Shown: piece after piece, positions 1-5,610 of the stretch
Position numbering within the stretch: the stretch's first letter is position 1
How the letters are laid out: each line of letters opens with the position of its first letter
DNA from: Acidobacteriota bacterium
GTDB lineage: Bacteria; Acidobacteriota; Terriglobia; UBA7540
NCBI GenBank assembly: GCA_003224635.1
Contig: QHZK01000259.1
Span: 1 to 5,966 of the forward strand
Direction of reading: 5' to 3'
Length of the DNA: 5,966 nucleotides
Program-made: the position numbers and the translations under genes
The notes under the pieces: model-generated
Told to the model about the DNA's origin: nothing
What the model saw: only the letters and a program-made list of their open reading frames with translations
The model's database searches: none

Positions 1-744
1 TTGGGCGCGGGCGTCTTCGGGATGGCAGAAACGCTGCCGAGGCAGATTCACGCCCGGGTGAGACTCCGCCGCGATGCTCGCGTCGCAGAGGAGCGGCAGG
101 ATGGGGTGGTAGAAGGGCGAAGTGGAGAGCTCGATCTGGCCGCGGGCGCCGGCCGCGCGGTACTCCTCAAGTGTTACCCGAAACAATTCGATCTCTTTAT
201 TGTAAAGCACGCGCTTATCGGCTTCCGAGTATCCGCGCGCTTTCAACACCAGCCCCCGCACCTGGCTGTCCGCCGCCAGGTAAATCTCATCGAACCACGC
301 AAGCTGCGAGACCACCTGGAGGTCGCGCCAGTCCTGGGTGGAAAGGCGCACCGAGGCGCGGGGTCGCTCCCCGGCGGCCCCGGCCTTTTCATCGAGTTCG
401 CGAAAGCGCGGGAGCCGGTCCAGCAGGCCCCGGTTCACCTGGAAGGCCTGACCCAAAAGGATTTCACGGTCCTTCGCCGTCAGCTTGTCAGCGGGTTTGA
501 AAGCAACCTCATAAGGAGACTCGCTCGCGGTAGCATTGGCGTAATCCTCGATTTGCGCAACCAGAGACGGGACCAGATTAAACGTGAGGTGGACCGAGGG
601 AAACTCGCGCAGGATGGCGGCCATTCCCCAATAGTCCTTGAGCGCATGCAGGCGGACCCAGGGCATGACGTAGCGGCCCTCGGCCAGGTCCTTGTAAAAA
701 GGCTGGTGCATGTGCCACAGAAGCATGAGGTACGTTTGGGCCAT
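1..744 (-). CDS. GH57-family glycoside hydrolase (alpha-amylase/glucanotransferase-like), N-terminal part
   Basis: This gene reads leftward from an ATG at 744 and stays open to the window edge, giving 248 residues with no stop. The N-terminus reads MAQTYLMLLWHMHQPFYKDL, which carries the HQP signature (H13-Q14-P15) of GH57 conserved region 1. YVMPWVRLHALKDYW follows at about 25-39. The segment at 202-219 (G-Q-I-E-L-S-T-S-P-F-Y-H-P-I-L-P-L-L) matches GH57 conserved region 2, and the fragment ends in HPEDARAQ, which normally precedes the nucleophile-bearing region 3. The catalytic Glu and the later acid residue are therefore outside the window and cannot be checked. GH57 enzymes are retaining alpha-glucan hydrolases or transferases with an incomplete TIM barrel. 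No signal peptide is visible, so a cytoplasmic role in glycogen or maltodextrin metabolism is likely (inference). The start is set by the HQP motif, which is always near the N-terminus. No good Shine-Dalgarno is seen. Family confidence is high; the exact substrate is unknown. Confidence 0.93.
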   Translation of the reverse strand, partial: MAQTYLMLLWHMHQPFYKDLAEGRYVMPWVRLHALKDYWGMAAILREFPSVHLTFNLVPSLVAQIEDYANATASESPYEVAFKPADKLTAKDREILLGQAFQVNRGLLDRLPRFRELDEKAGAAGERPRASVRLSTQDWRDLQVVSQLAWFDEIYLAADSQVRGLVLKARGYSEADKRVLYNKEIELFRVTLEEYRAAGARGQIELSTSPFYHPILPLLCDASIAAESHPGVNLPRQRFCHPEDARAQ

Positions 745-750
745 ATTTTA

Positions 751-780
751 GTCGGTCAGCTTCTCAGTTCTTCAGTTGTC
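751..780 (-). repeat. Degenerate 8-bp tandem repeat in the GH57 leader
   Basis: Read on the minus strand the stretch is TGAAGAAC, TGAGAAGC, TGACCGAC in direct succession (772 down to 751 with small offsets), preceded by TGACAAC. The units share TGA at their start and a purine-rich middle. The style resembles the heptamer repeats at 4772-4810 and 5382-5406 in this window, which suggests a genome-wide class of intergenic simple repeats. No function is evident. Confidence 0.5.
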
Positions 781-808
781 AATGCGTAAGCTTGTCAGTA
801 AGACCGAC
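751..808 (-). promoter_or_regulatory. 7-bp inverted repeat spanning the GH57 leader
   Basis: GTCGGTC at 751-757 is the exact reverse complement of GACCGAC at 802-808, with 44 bp between. On the minus strand the second arm ends six bases before the GH57 ATG at 744, so a folded leader could place a stem where the ribosome binds. The function is inferred; the long loop and short arms make it weak, and it may be a by-product of the degenerate repeats inside it. Confidence 0.25.
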
Positions 809-864
809 GAACTGAAATGCTGGCTCCCCTCTTAAGCGTTTCCTTTGCCGCCTTGAGAATGATC

Positions 865-874
865 ATGCTAGCAT
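865..874. promoter_or_regulatory. Perfect 10-bp palindrome ATGCTAGCAT, candidate operator
   Basis: ATGCTAGCAT equals its own reverse complement. It lies between the divergent GH57 and AAA+ genes, 110 bp before the AAA+ start and 121 bp from the GH57 start. GCCTT (850-854) and AAGGC (875-879) form a further, off-centre inverted repeat around it. A position between divergent genes fits a regulator site, but a single 10-bp palindrome can occur by chance. Confidence 0.25.
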
Positions 875-975
875 AAGGCAGGTGGAAATTCGGAAATTGG
901 AACGTTGCTAAATTTTTGGCAGGTATAGAGCCTCTTGTAATCCTTAGATTTCGATTCGCTGGACGATCCCTCGCC

Positions 976-980
976 AAGGA
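976..980 (+). promoter_or_regulatory. Shine-Dalgarno of the AAA+ ATPase gene
   Basis: AAGGA lies six bases before the second of two adjacent ATG codons (987) and only three before the first (984). Normal spacing therefore favours initiation at 987, one codon inside the longer reading. The difference is a single methionine. Confidence 0.6.
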
Positions 981-983
981 AGA

Positions 984-2366
984 ATGATGAAGGGCAAGTC
1001 GGCAACGCAACAGAAACTGACGCAGCATTTCGGCGACCGCCCATTGGAGCAGGTCGTCACGGCTGCCCGCACTTTTCCGCTCGCCTCTAGAGTTGACGTT
1101 CAAGTTGCGATTGACGAGCTTTTCGCGAGCCGAGAAAAACCGGCGCTGTTGGGAATTCATTCACCCTTCGGCCACGAGACGACCACTCTTGCTCACCTGT
1201 TCGCCCGAGGACCTTATCCAGTGGAATTCGGTCCCCTCCAACATGACGACGTCGACATCGGGGATCCCTCGCTGCCACGACGCTGCCTGAATAACGGACT
1301 CTGGTTGTCAAAAGACCAAGAGTTCCCGTTCGCGCTGTTGCTGAGCGCCGCGATGGAGTACGGCAGAGTTGTTGGAGTCCATCTCGAACTGGCAGTTCCA
1401 CAGGGCGAGCGTGGGCTCGAGTTTTCTCAGATTTTCTTCCGTGATCTAGAGTCGCGGGTAAATGCTGGAAGAACATACCGAGGTAGAGTTATCTCGCTCG
1501 AAAGCCATCGCGAGTACTCCGGCCGGGGCGGAGCCGTAAAGGTACACCGCCTCCGTGCCGTCCGCCGGGAAGAAGTAATCCTGCCCGAGAAGACACTCAG
1601 CCTCTTGGATCGCAATGTAGGCAGCTTCATCCACGCCCGAGCACACATCAAGCGCCTTGGCTTCTCGGCCAAAAAGGGGCTTCTATTTTATGGATCGCCA
1701 GGGACTGGGAAAACGCACACCATTCACTACCTCGCCTCTCAATTGCCGGAGCACACCACTCTCCTGATCACCGCCGAACAAGTCGGTTTGCTCGATGAAT
1801 ATTTTCGGCTCGCTCGCTTCTTGCAACCCTCGATGGTCGTTGTCGAAGATGTTGACCTCATCGCCCGCGTGCGAGAACGGATGGGTAGCCCGTGCGAAGA
1901 AGTCCTCCTCAACAAATTACTGAACGAGATGGATGGGTTGCGCGAAGACGCCGATGTCATATTCGTTCTCACTACTAACCGCCCGGATCAAATTGAACCT
2001 GCTCTGACGGCCCGGCCCGGCCGCATTGACCAAGCGATAGAGTTTCCGTTGCCGGATGAGCAGGGTCGCTCCAAACTGATCAATCTTTACTCGCGCGGGC
2101 TCGAACTTTCTGGGGCTCTCCTCGAGTTGACTGTCCGGAGGACGAAAGGCGCGAGCCCGGCATTCATTAAGGAACTCATGCGCCGCGCCGCTCAATTCCA
2201 ATTCGAAATGCGCTCCGATGGGAAGCTCCAGGAAGCCGCTCTTGACGGCGCATTAGAAGAGATGGTCTTCAGCGGCGGGACGCTTAATTTAAAGCTGCTC
2301 GGCGGCTCAAGCACTGAACTGGGCTTCACATGCGAGACCCCGCTCCGCTCGTCGAAATCCCAGTGA
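984..2366 (+). CDS. AAA+ ATPase of unknown function, with uncharacterised N-terminal domain
   Basis: The 460-residue protein has one AAA+ module of the classic (FtsH/Cdc48/Bcs1-like) type in its C-terminal half. The Walker A is GSPGTGKT at 237-244. The Walker B is MVVVEDVD at 284-291, with Glu-Asp in place of the usual Asp-Glu, an order also known in Bcs1-type ATPases. Sensor 1 is N332 in TTNRP, arginine-finger candidates are R344 and R347 in ARPGRID, and a lid helix follows at about 388-402 (KGASPAFIKELMRRA). Residues 1-205 form a separate region with no motif I can name and no zinc-protease HEXXH, so this is not FtsH. No membrane segment or signal peptide is seen. It probably works as a soluble hexamer that remodels or unfolds a partner (inference from the fold). 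The permease gene follows 60 bp downstream on the same strand and could share its transcript. Translation starts at 984 or, by Shine-Dalgarno spacing, 987. Confidence 0.9.
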   Translation: MMKGKSATQQKLTQHFGDRPLEQVVTAARTFPLASRVDVQVAIDELFASREKPALLGIHSPFGHETTTLAHLFARGPYPVEFGPLQHDDVDIGDPSLPRRCLNNGLWLSKDQEFPFALLLSAAMEYGRVVGVHLELAVPQGERGLEFSQIFFRDLESRVNAGRTYRGRVISLESHREYSGRGGAVKVHRLRAVRREEVILPEKTLSLLDRNVGSFIHARAHIKRLGFSAKKGLLFYGSPGTGKTHTIHYLASQLPEHTTLLITAEQVGLLDEYFRLARFLQPSMVVVEDVDLIARVRERMGSPCEEVLLNKLLNEMDGLREDADVIFVLTTNRPDQIEPALTARPGRIDQAIEFPLPDEQGRSKLINLYSRGLELSGALLELTVRRTKGASPAFIKELMRRAAQFQFEMRSDGKLQEAALDGALEEMVFSGGTLNLKLLGGSSTELGFTCETPLRSSKSQ

Positions 2367-2426
2367 GGGGAATAGATACACTCGAACTGAATTTAGTTTC
2401 GAATTTCCAGTTTCGACGAAAAATCC

Positions 2427-4757
2427 ATGCGCATTCTGACCCGCTACATCCTGAGGGAAATCGCTTCCCATTCGCTACTTGGGCTGCTTATCTTCAGCTT
2501 CGTCATTTACATTAAACACCTGGGCTACGTTCTCGAGCTGGTAGTCAGGCATGATTTGCCCCTCCTCAAGATCTTATCTGTCTTCGCCCTTCCGCTTCCT
2601 GCCATTCTGGTGCTGACCATTCCCATGGCTGTGCTGGTCGGGACCCTGATCGGACTGAGCCGGATGGCCGCCGACGGCGAGGTGATCGCGGTACGGGCCT
2701 CCGGGATCGGCTTGGCTCAGTTCGTGCTTCCGGTGATGCTCTACGCCCTGCTCGGCTGGGGGCTGGCCGGATGGATGAGCCTATCACTCGCGCCCGCAGC
2801 CGGCCGCGAGCTGGTCCACATGCAGGCCAGCCTCAAGGCCAGCCAGATACCCTACGAAATCCGCCCCAAGGTTTTTGTCGAGCAATTCCCGAACAAGCTT
2901 CTGTATCTTCAGGACGTAACGGGAGCGCACTCGCGCTGGCGCGGCGTCTTCATCGCCGACAATACCCAGCGCGACGCGCCCCAGGTAACACTGGCCGCGA
3001 GCGGCATCCTGACGAACAATTCGCGCTCGCGGGCCCCCTCTCAGAGCTTGACCCTCCACCTCGAGCGCGGAGCGACGCACGAGACCGACCCTGAGCATCC
3101 GGAACAATATTCGGTCGCCTCGTTTACCGAGACCGACATTCCAATTCCTTTCGATCAAAGCAGCGCCACGGGCCCTGAGCGGCTGACCCCTTCGCTCATG
3201 CCGCTCGGGGCGCTGGTCGAGCTTACCCGCGACCCGGGCCAGCGGCGGGCGGCGCTGGTCGAGTTGAACTACCGCTTGGCCCTTCCCATGGCGTCGCTGG
3301 TCCTGGCTCTGGTGGGAATTCCGCTCGGCCTCTTCCACCGCAAAGGCGGCAAGGCCGTCGGGGTGATCCTGACCATCCTGCTGGTGTTCGTCTACTACAT
3401 CCTGATGGCATTTGGGTGGAGCTTTGCCAAACAAGGGAGGCTCGATCCGACGGTGGGCCTGTGGACGGCGAACGCGGTCTTCGCCGTGGCGGGAATTCTG
3501 ATGCTGGCCGCCATGCCGCGGGTGCGCGCCCGCCTGCAGTTGGCGGTGGATTGGATCGAGAACCTGGCGCGCCGCGCCCGCGTGACCGTCAAGCGTCGGC
3601 GCCGCCGCTCCCGCCGCACTTCCGACAAGGCCCTGCTGAAGCCGCGGGCGCCCGGCAGCCGCCTCCTGCAGATCCTCGATGGCTACGTGATTCGCGACTG
3701 GCTTTTCTACCTGGGCGTGATGGTCCTGGCCTTCACCGGCGTCTACGTGATCTTCGATTTCTTCCAACTCCTGGGCGACATCATTCGCAACCACGCGAGC
3801 GCGGCGGTGGTGCTGAACTACTATCGCTTCCTGATCCCCCAGGTGCTCTTCTTCCCCGTGCTTCCCCTAAGCGTTCTGGTGGCGACCCTGGTCAGCTTCG
3901 GCCTGCTCACCCGGACCAACCAGATCACGGCTATCAAAGCGGCGGGCATCAGCCTGTACCGGATCGCTGTGCCCGTGTTCATTGCGGCGGCTGTGCTCAG
4001 CGCGGGAATGTTCGTGCTCGAAGACGGATACCTTCCCGCGCTCAACCAGCGCCAGGACGCCTACCGCAACCAGATCAAGGGCCGGCCGGCGCAGACCTAC
4101 TTGCGGCCCGACCGCCAGTGGATTTTCGGTCAGTCGAGCCGCATCTACAACTATCGCTTCTTCGACCCGGACCGCAACGTCTTCGCCAACTTGTCCGTCT
4201 TCGAGTTCGACCCGGCCAAGTTCCAGATGACGCGGCGGGTCTACGCCGGGCGCGCCTTCTGGGAGGACCACATTCAGGGCTGGGTGCTCGAGGACGGCTG
4301 GGTCAGGGACCTGGCGGGCGACCGCGTGGCGTCGTACATGCCCTTCTCCGTGGCCACCTTCAAAGAATTGAACGAGGAGCCGCCCTACTTCAAGAAAGAG
4401 GTGAAGACTTCGGAGCAGATGAGCGTTAGGGAGCTCGGCCGCTATATCAACGAGCTCGCCCAGAGCGGCTTTGACGTGGTGCGGCTCTCCGTGCAGTTCT
4501 ATCGCAAGTTCTCGCTGCCACTGGTCGCCTTCGTGGTGGCCCTGATCGGGGTGCCGTTTTCGCTGCAAGGCGGCGCGAAGGGCGCCGTCTCCGGCTTCGC
4601 GCTCAGCATCCTGATTGCGGTCGCTTACTGGTCGGTCTCGAGCCTGTTCGAGGCCATGGGCAACCTGCACCAGCTTCCGCCGGTGGTCGCCGCCTGGTCG
4701 CCCGACGTGTTCTTCGGCCTGGGGGGAGTCTACTTGTTGCTGCGCATTCCTACTTGA
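2427..4757 (+). CDS. lptFG: Fused LptF-LptG lipopolysaccharide export permease
   Basis: LptF and LptG are normally two proteins of about 360 residues that pair with the ATPase LptB and extract LPS from the inner membrane for transfer to LptC/LptA. Here one 776-residue chain holds both. The first half (1-365) has predicted membrane segments near 14-33, 53-78, 98-120, 282-303, 310-332 and 343-362, with a periplasmic beta-rich domain at about 125-275. The second half (413-776) repeats this: segments near 425-447, 467-492, 511-534, 695-713, 720-741 and 755-772, with a periplasmic domain at 535-690. The two are joined by a basic cytoplasmic linker at 365-412 that includes KRRRRRSRR. Six segments per half puts the linker and both ends in the cytoplasm, as a working fusion requires. 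The cytoplasmic coupling loops are LSRMAADGEVIAVRASG (77-93) and LTRTNQITAIKAAG (494-507). The second lacks the usual Glu (Q499). No lptB or lptC lies in the window. The Shine-Dalgarno is weak; the start is supported by the typical MRILTRYILRE N-terminus. Confidence 0.93.
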   Translation: MRILTRYILREIASHSLLGLLIFSFVIYIKHLGYVLELVVRHDLPLLKILSVFALPLPAILVLTIPMAVLVGTLIGLSRMAADGEVIAVRASGIGLAQFVLPVMLYALLGWGLAGWMSLSLAPAAGRELVHMQASLKASQIPYEIRPKVFVEQFPNKLLYLQDVTGAHSRWRGVFIADNTQRDAPQVTLAASGILTNNSRSRAPSQSLTLHLERGATHETDPEHPEQYSVASFTETDIPIPFDQSSATGPERLTPSLMPLGALVELTRDPGQRRAALVELNYRLALPMASLVLALVGIPLGLFHRKGGKAVGVILTILLVFVYYILMAFGWSFAKQGRLDPTVGLWTANAVFAVAGILMLAAMPRVRARLQLAVDWIENLARRARVTVKRRRRRSRRTSDKALLKPRAPGSRLLQILDGYVIRDWLFYLGVMVLAFTGVYVIFDFFQLLGDIIRNHASAAVVLNYYRFLIPQVLFFPVLPLSVLVATLVSFGLLTRTNQITAIKAAGISLYRIAVPVFIAAAVLSAGMFVLEDGYLPALNQRQDAYRNQIKGRPAQTYLRPDRQWIFGQSSRIYNYRFFDPDRNVFANLSVFEFDPAKFQMTRRVYAGRAFWEDHIQGWVLEDGWVRDLAGDRVASYMPFSVATFKELNEEPPYFKKEVKTSEQMSVRELGRYINELAQSGFDVVRLSVQFYRKFSLPLVAFVVALIGVPFSLQGGAKGAVSGFALSILIAVAYWSVSSLFEAMGNLHQLPPVVAAWSPDVFFGLGGVYLLLRIPT

Positions 4758-4771
4758 CGAAGCCGGGGCGG

Positions 4772-4810
4772 CTCGTCACTTGCCACTTGTCACTTTGCCA
4801 CTGTTCTTGG
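4772..4810. repeat. Heptamer repeat, four-unit copy, inside the antitoxin 3' end
   Basis: The plus strand reads CT, then CGTCACT, TGCCACT, TGTCACT, TTGCCAC, then TGTTCTTGG. A second copy with the same nine-base edges but only two heptamers lies at 5382-5406. This copy covers the stop codon and about the last ten codons of the antitoxin gene and reaches to within 15 bases of the permease stop. Confidence 0.75.
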
Positions 4811-5030
4811 ACTCCGGCATCGCAGCGATTACGGAACGCAAGAGGTCGTTCACGGCTTCCGACGACTTGAAAATCGCAGCGACATCCGGTTCGAGGACAA
4901 CGGCGATCACGCCTTCCGACATCTTTTCTGCAAAGCGATTCGGCTTGGCCCGGCTGTAATCGAACCGGTACTCCTTCCGCATCGCGTCGCGTGCGGTCTG
5001 CGATTTCCTACGTGCGGATATTTTCTTCAT
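4776..5030 (-). CDS. Antitoxin partner of the BrnT-type toxin (ribbon-helix-helix-like)
   Basis: This is an 84-residue protein starting at the ATG at 5030 (a TTG five codons upstream at 5045 is a poorer start). The N-terminal part is basic and probably disordered; MRKEYRFDYSRAKPNRFAEK at about 17-36 resembles a conserved segment of small proteins found next to BrnT toxins. The part at 41-71 (VIAVVLEPDVAAIFKSSEAV, then NDLLRSVIAAM) has the strand-helix-helix pattern of a ribbon-helix-helix DNA-binding domain. Such antitoxins neutralise the toxin and repress their own promoter (family knowledge). The toxin gene lies upstream and the two overlap by 23 bp, so translation is probably coupled; no clear Shine-Dalgarno is present. 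The last ten residues (KNSGKVTSGK) are encoded by the heptamer repeat and look like an acquired tail. It is not a clear match to BrnA itself, so no symbol is given. Confidence 0.82.
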   Translation of the reverse strand: MKKISARRKSQTARDAMRKEYRFDYSRAKPNRFAEKMSEGVIAVVLEPDVAAIFKSSEAVNDLLRSVIAAMPESKNSGKVTSGK

Positions 5031-5295
5031 AGTCTTTACGCTCAAGGGGTGTTGCTTTGCGCGCGCTTATTATTCGAATTCTTGTTCCGCGAACTGTGAA
5101 ACAGACCAGAATCAGCCGCTGTTTCACGGAGTGCCCAATGATAATCTCGCGCGGCTCATCTTCAGAGTGCTCTTCATCATCGAAAATTTGAGCGAGTGGG
5201 TCTCGAAAAATCGTCAAGGCTTCTTCAAAATCAATCCCGTGAGTGGCGCGATTAGCCTCAGCCTTCTCCCGGTCCCACTCAAACTCGAGACTCAT
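5008..5295 (-). CDS. brnT: BrnT-family ribonuclease toxin
   Basis: This 95-residue protein has the full BrnT layout: FEWDREKAEANRATHGIDFE at 5-24, FRDPLAQIF at 30-38, an acidic stretch at 39-49, IIIGHSVKQRLILVCFTVRG at 51-70 and IRIISARKATPLERKDYEE at 73-91. BrnT toxins have a RelE-like fold, cleave RNA and stop translation; they are held inactive by the adjacent antitoxin (family knowledge). The length is normal for the family and no conserved block is missing, so the toxin looks intact. It is the first gene of a two-gene minus-strand operon, toxin before antitoxin, the usual order for this family. The start ATG at 5295 sits directly on a short inverted repeat that may be the operator. The module ends 18 bp from the convergent permease gene. 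Confidence 0.92.
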   Translation of the reverse strand: MSLEFEWDREKAEANRATHGIDFEEALTIFRDPLAQIFDDEEHSEDEPREIIIGHSVKQRLILVCFTVRGTRIRIISARKATPLERKDYEENIRT

Positions 5296-5311
5296 TCAGG
5301 TTTGAATCATA
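5294..5311 (-). promoter_or_regulatory. Possible promoter -10 and operator of the toxin-antitoxin operon
   Basis: On the minus strand TATGAT (5311-5306) matches a sigma-70 -10 box at five of six positions. It is followed by the inverted repeat ATTCA-AACC-TGAAT (5307-5294), whose second arm overlaps the start codon of the toxin. If this promoter is used, the transcript would be nearly leaderless, and a repressor bound at the repeat would block it. The region 17 bp further upstream has no good -35 box, so the call is tentative. Confidence 0.25.
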
Positions 5312-5381
5312 TCACGGGAGCTTGCGCGCGCGCACCACGACAACATTCCCTGCCCTTCTCCCTCACCATCAGGCGGTTGGT

Positions 5382-5406
5382 CTCGTCACTCGTCACTTGT
5401 TCTTGG
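5382..5406. repeat. Heptamer repeat, two-unit copy
   Basis: The plus strand reads CT, CGTCACT, CGTCACT, TGTTCTTGG. The edges (CTCGTCACT and TGTTCTTGG) are identical to those of the copy at 4772-4810, which is exactly 14 bases longer, i.e. two more heptamers. The two copies lie in the same orientation on either side of the toxin-antitoxin genes. Confidence 0.75.
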
Positions 5407-5554
5407 GATGTCGTCGCGTCGACCTTGCGTGGCAGACAGAGTGGGCCACCTTGGAACTACAGCTCATTTCCACTCCGCACTTCAAGTAAAACTTTAGACT
5501 CGGCGGTCGTTACGAGATAAGATGTACGTGTGGCGAGCCCCGGAGATGGGGTGG

Positions 5555-5585
5555 CGCATACATGGCGTAGTTTGCCACGTATGCG
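5555..5585. repeat. 12-bp stem-loop, REP-like
   Basis: CGCATACATGGC (5555-5566) pairs with GCCACGTATGCG (5574-5585) around a seven-base loop. The one imperfect position is a G-U pair in minus-strand RNA and an A-C mismatch in plus-strand RNA. It starts 26 bases after the stop of the nuclease gene (minus-strand direction) but is not followed by a T-run, so it is not a standard intrinsic terminator. A smaller hairpin, CCCC (5538-5541) with GGGG (5548-5551), lies just beside it, and TACGTGTGGCG (5525-5535) resembles its left arm. Paired hairpins of this kind recall REP/BIME elements, or it could be a 3'-end stabiliser. Confidence 0.6.
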
Positions 5586-5610
5586 TCTCGGGAGGTAGAA
5601 CGATTGTCAG

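Larger units (their letters stand above)
5296..5610. other. Gene-free spacer between the toxin operon and the nuclease gene
   Basis: I find no convincing coding frame in these 315 bases. They hold, in order, the putative toxin promoter, an alternating GC run near 5324-5331, the two-unit heptamer repeat at 5382-5406, an apparently featureless stretch at about 5410-5520, and a paired-hairpin region at 5525-5587. No tRNA or other known RNA gene was recognised. Confidence 0.6.

Noticed and set aside
1..789. Long open frame on the plus strand opposite the GH57 gene
   Set aside because: It is antisense to a clear GH57 coding sequence with the HQP and GQIEL motifs; its translation has no recognisable domain and reflects GC-rich antisense openness.
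900..960. Sigma-70 promoter for the AAA+ gene (TTGGCA and TGTAAT or TATAGA)
   Set aside because: No pairing of -35-like and -10-like boxes has an acceptable spacer (14 bp or shorter, or 21 bp), so no promoter is called.
795..1160. 121-codon minus-strand frame between the GH57 and AAA+ genes
   Set aside because: It overlaps the first 177 bases of the AAA+ gene, has no Shine-Dalgarno or domain, and the translation is low-complexity and basic.
2389..2414. Imperfect direct repeat GAATTT..AGTTTC before the permease gene
   Set aside because: It is a two-copy, AT-rich repeat with an indel in a 60-bp gap; it has no regulatory hallmark and may be chance.
2784..3794. 336-codon minus-strand frame opposite the permease gene
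   Set aside because: It is fully covered by the fused permease on the plus strand; its His/Gln/Arg-rich translation is typical of antisense reading of GC-rich membrane protein genes.
3416..4429. 337-codon plus-strand frame overlapping the permease in another phase
   Set aside because: Its translation is Gly/Pro/Arg-rich without a domain, while the permease frame carries both conserved halves; no sign of a frameshift.
3867..4670. 267-codon minus-strand frame opposite the second permease half
   Set aside because: It lies wholly inside the permease gene and has no independent evidence.
5131..5520. 129-codon plus-strand frame across the toxin start and spacer
   Set aside because: It runs antisense through the 5' part of the well-supported brnT gene and the spacer repeat; no domain or ribosome binding site.
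5555..5585. Stem-loop as intrinsic terminator of the nuclease gene
   Set aside because: No T-run follows the stem on either strand, so a standard Rho-independent terminator is not supported.
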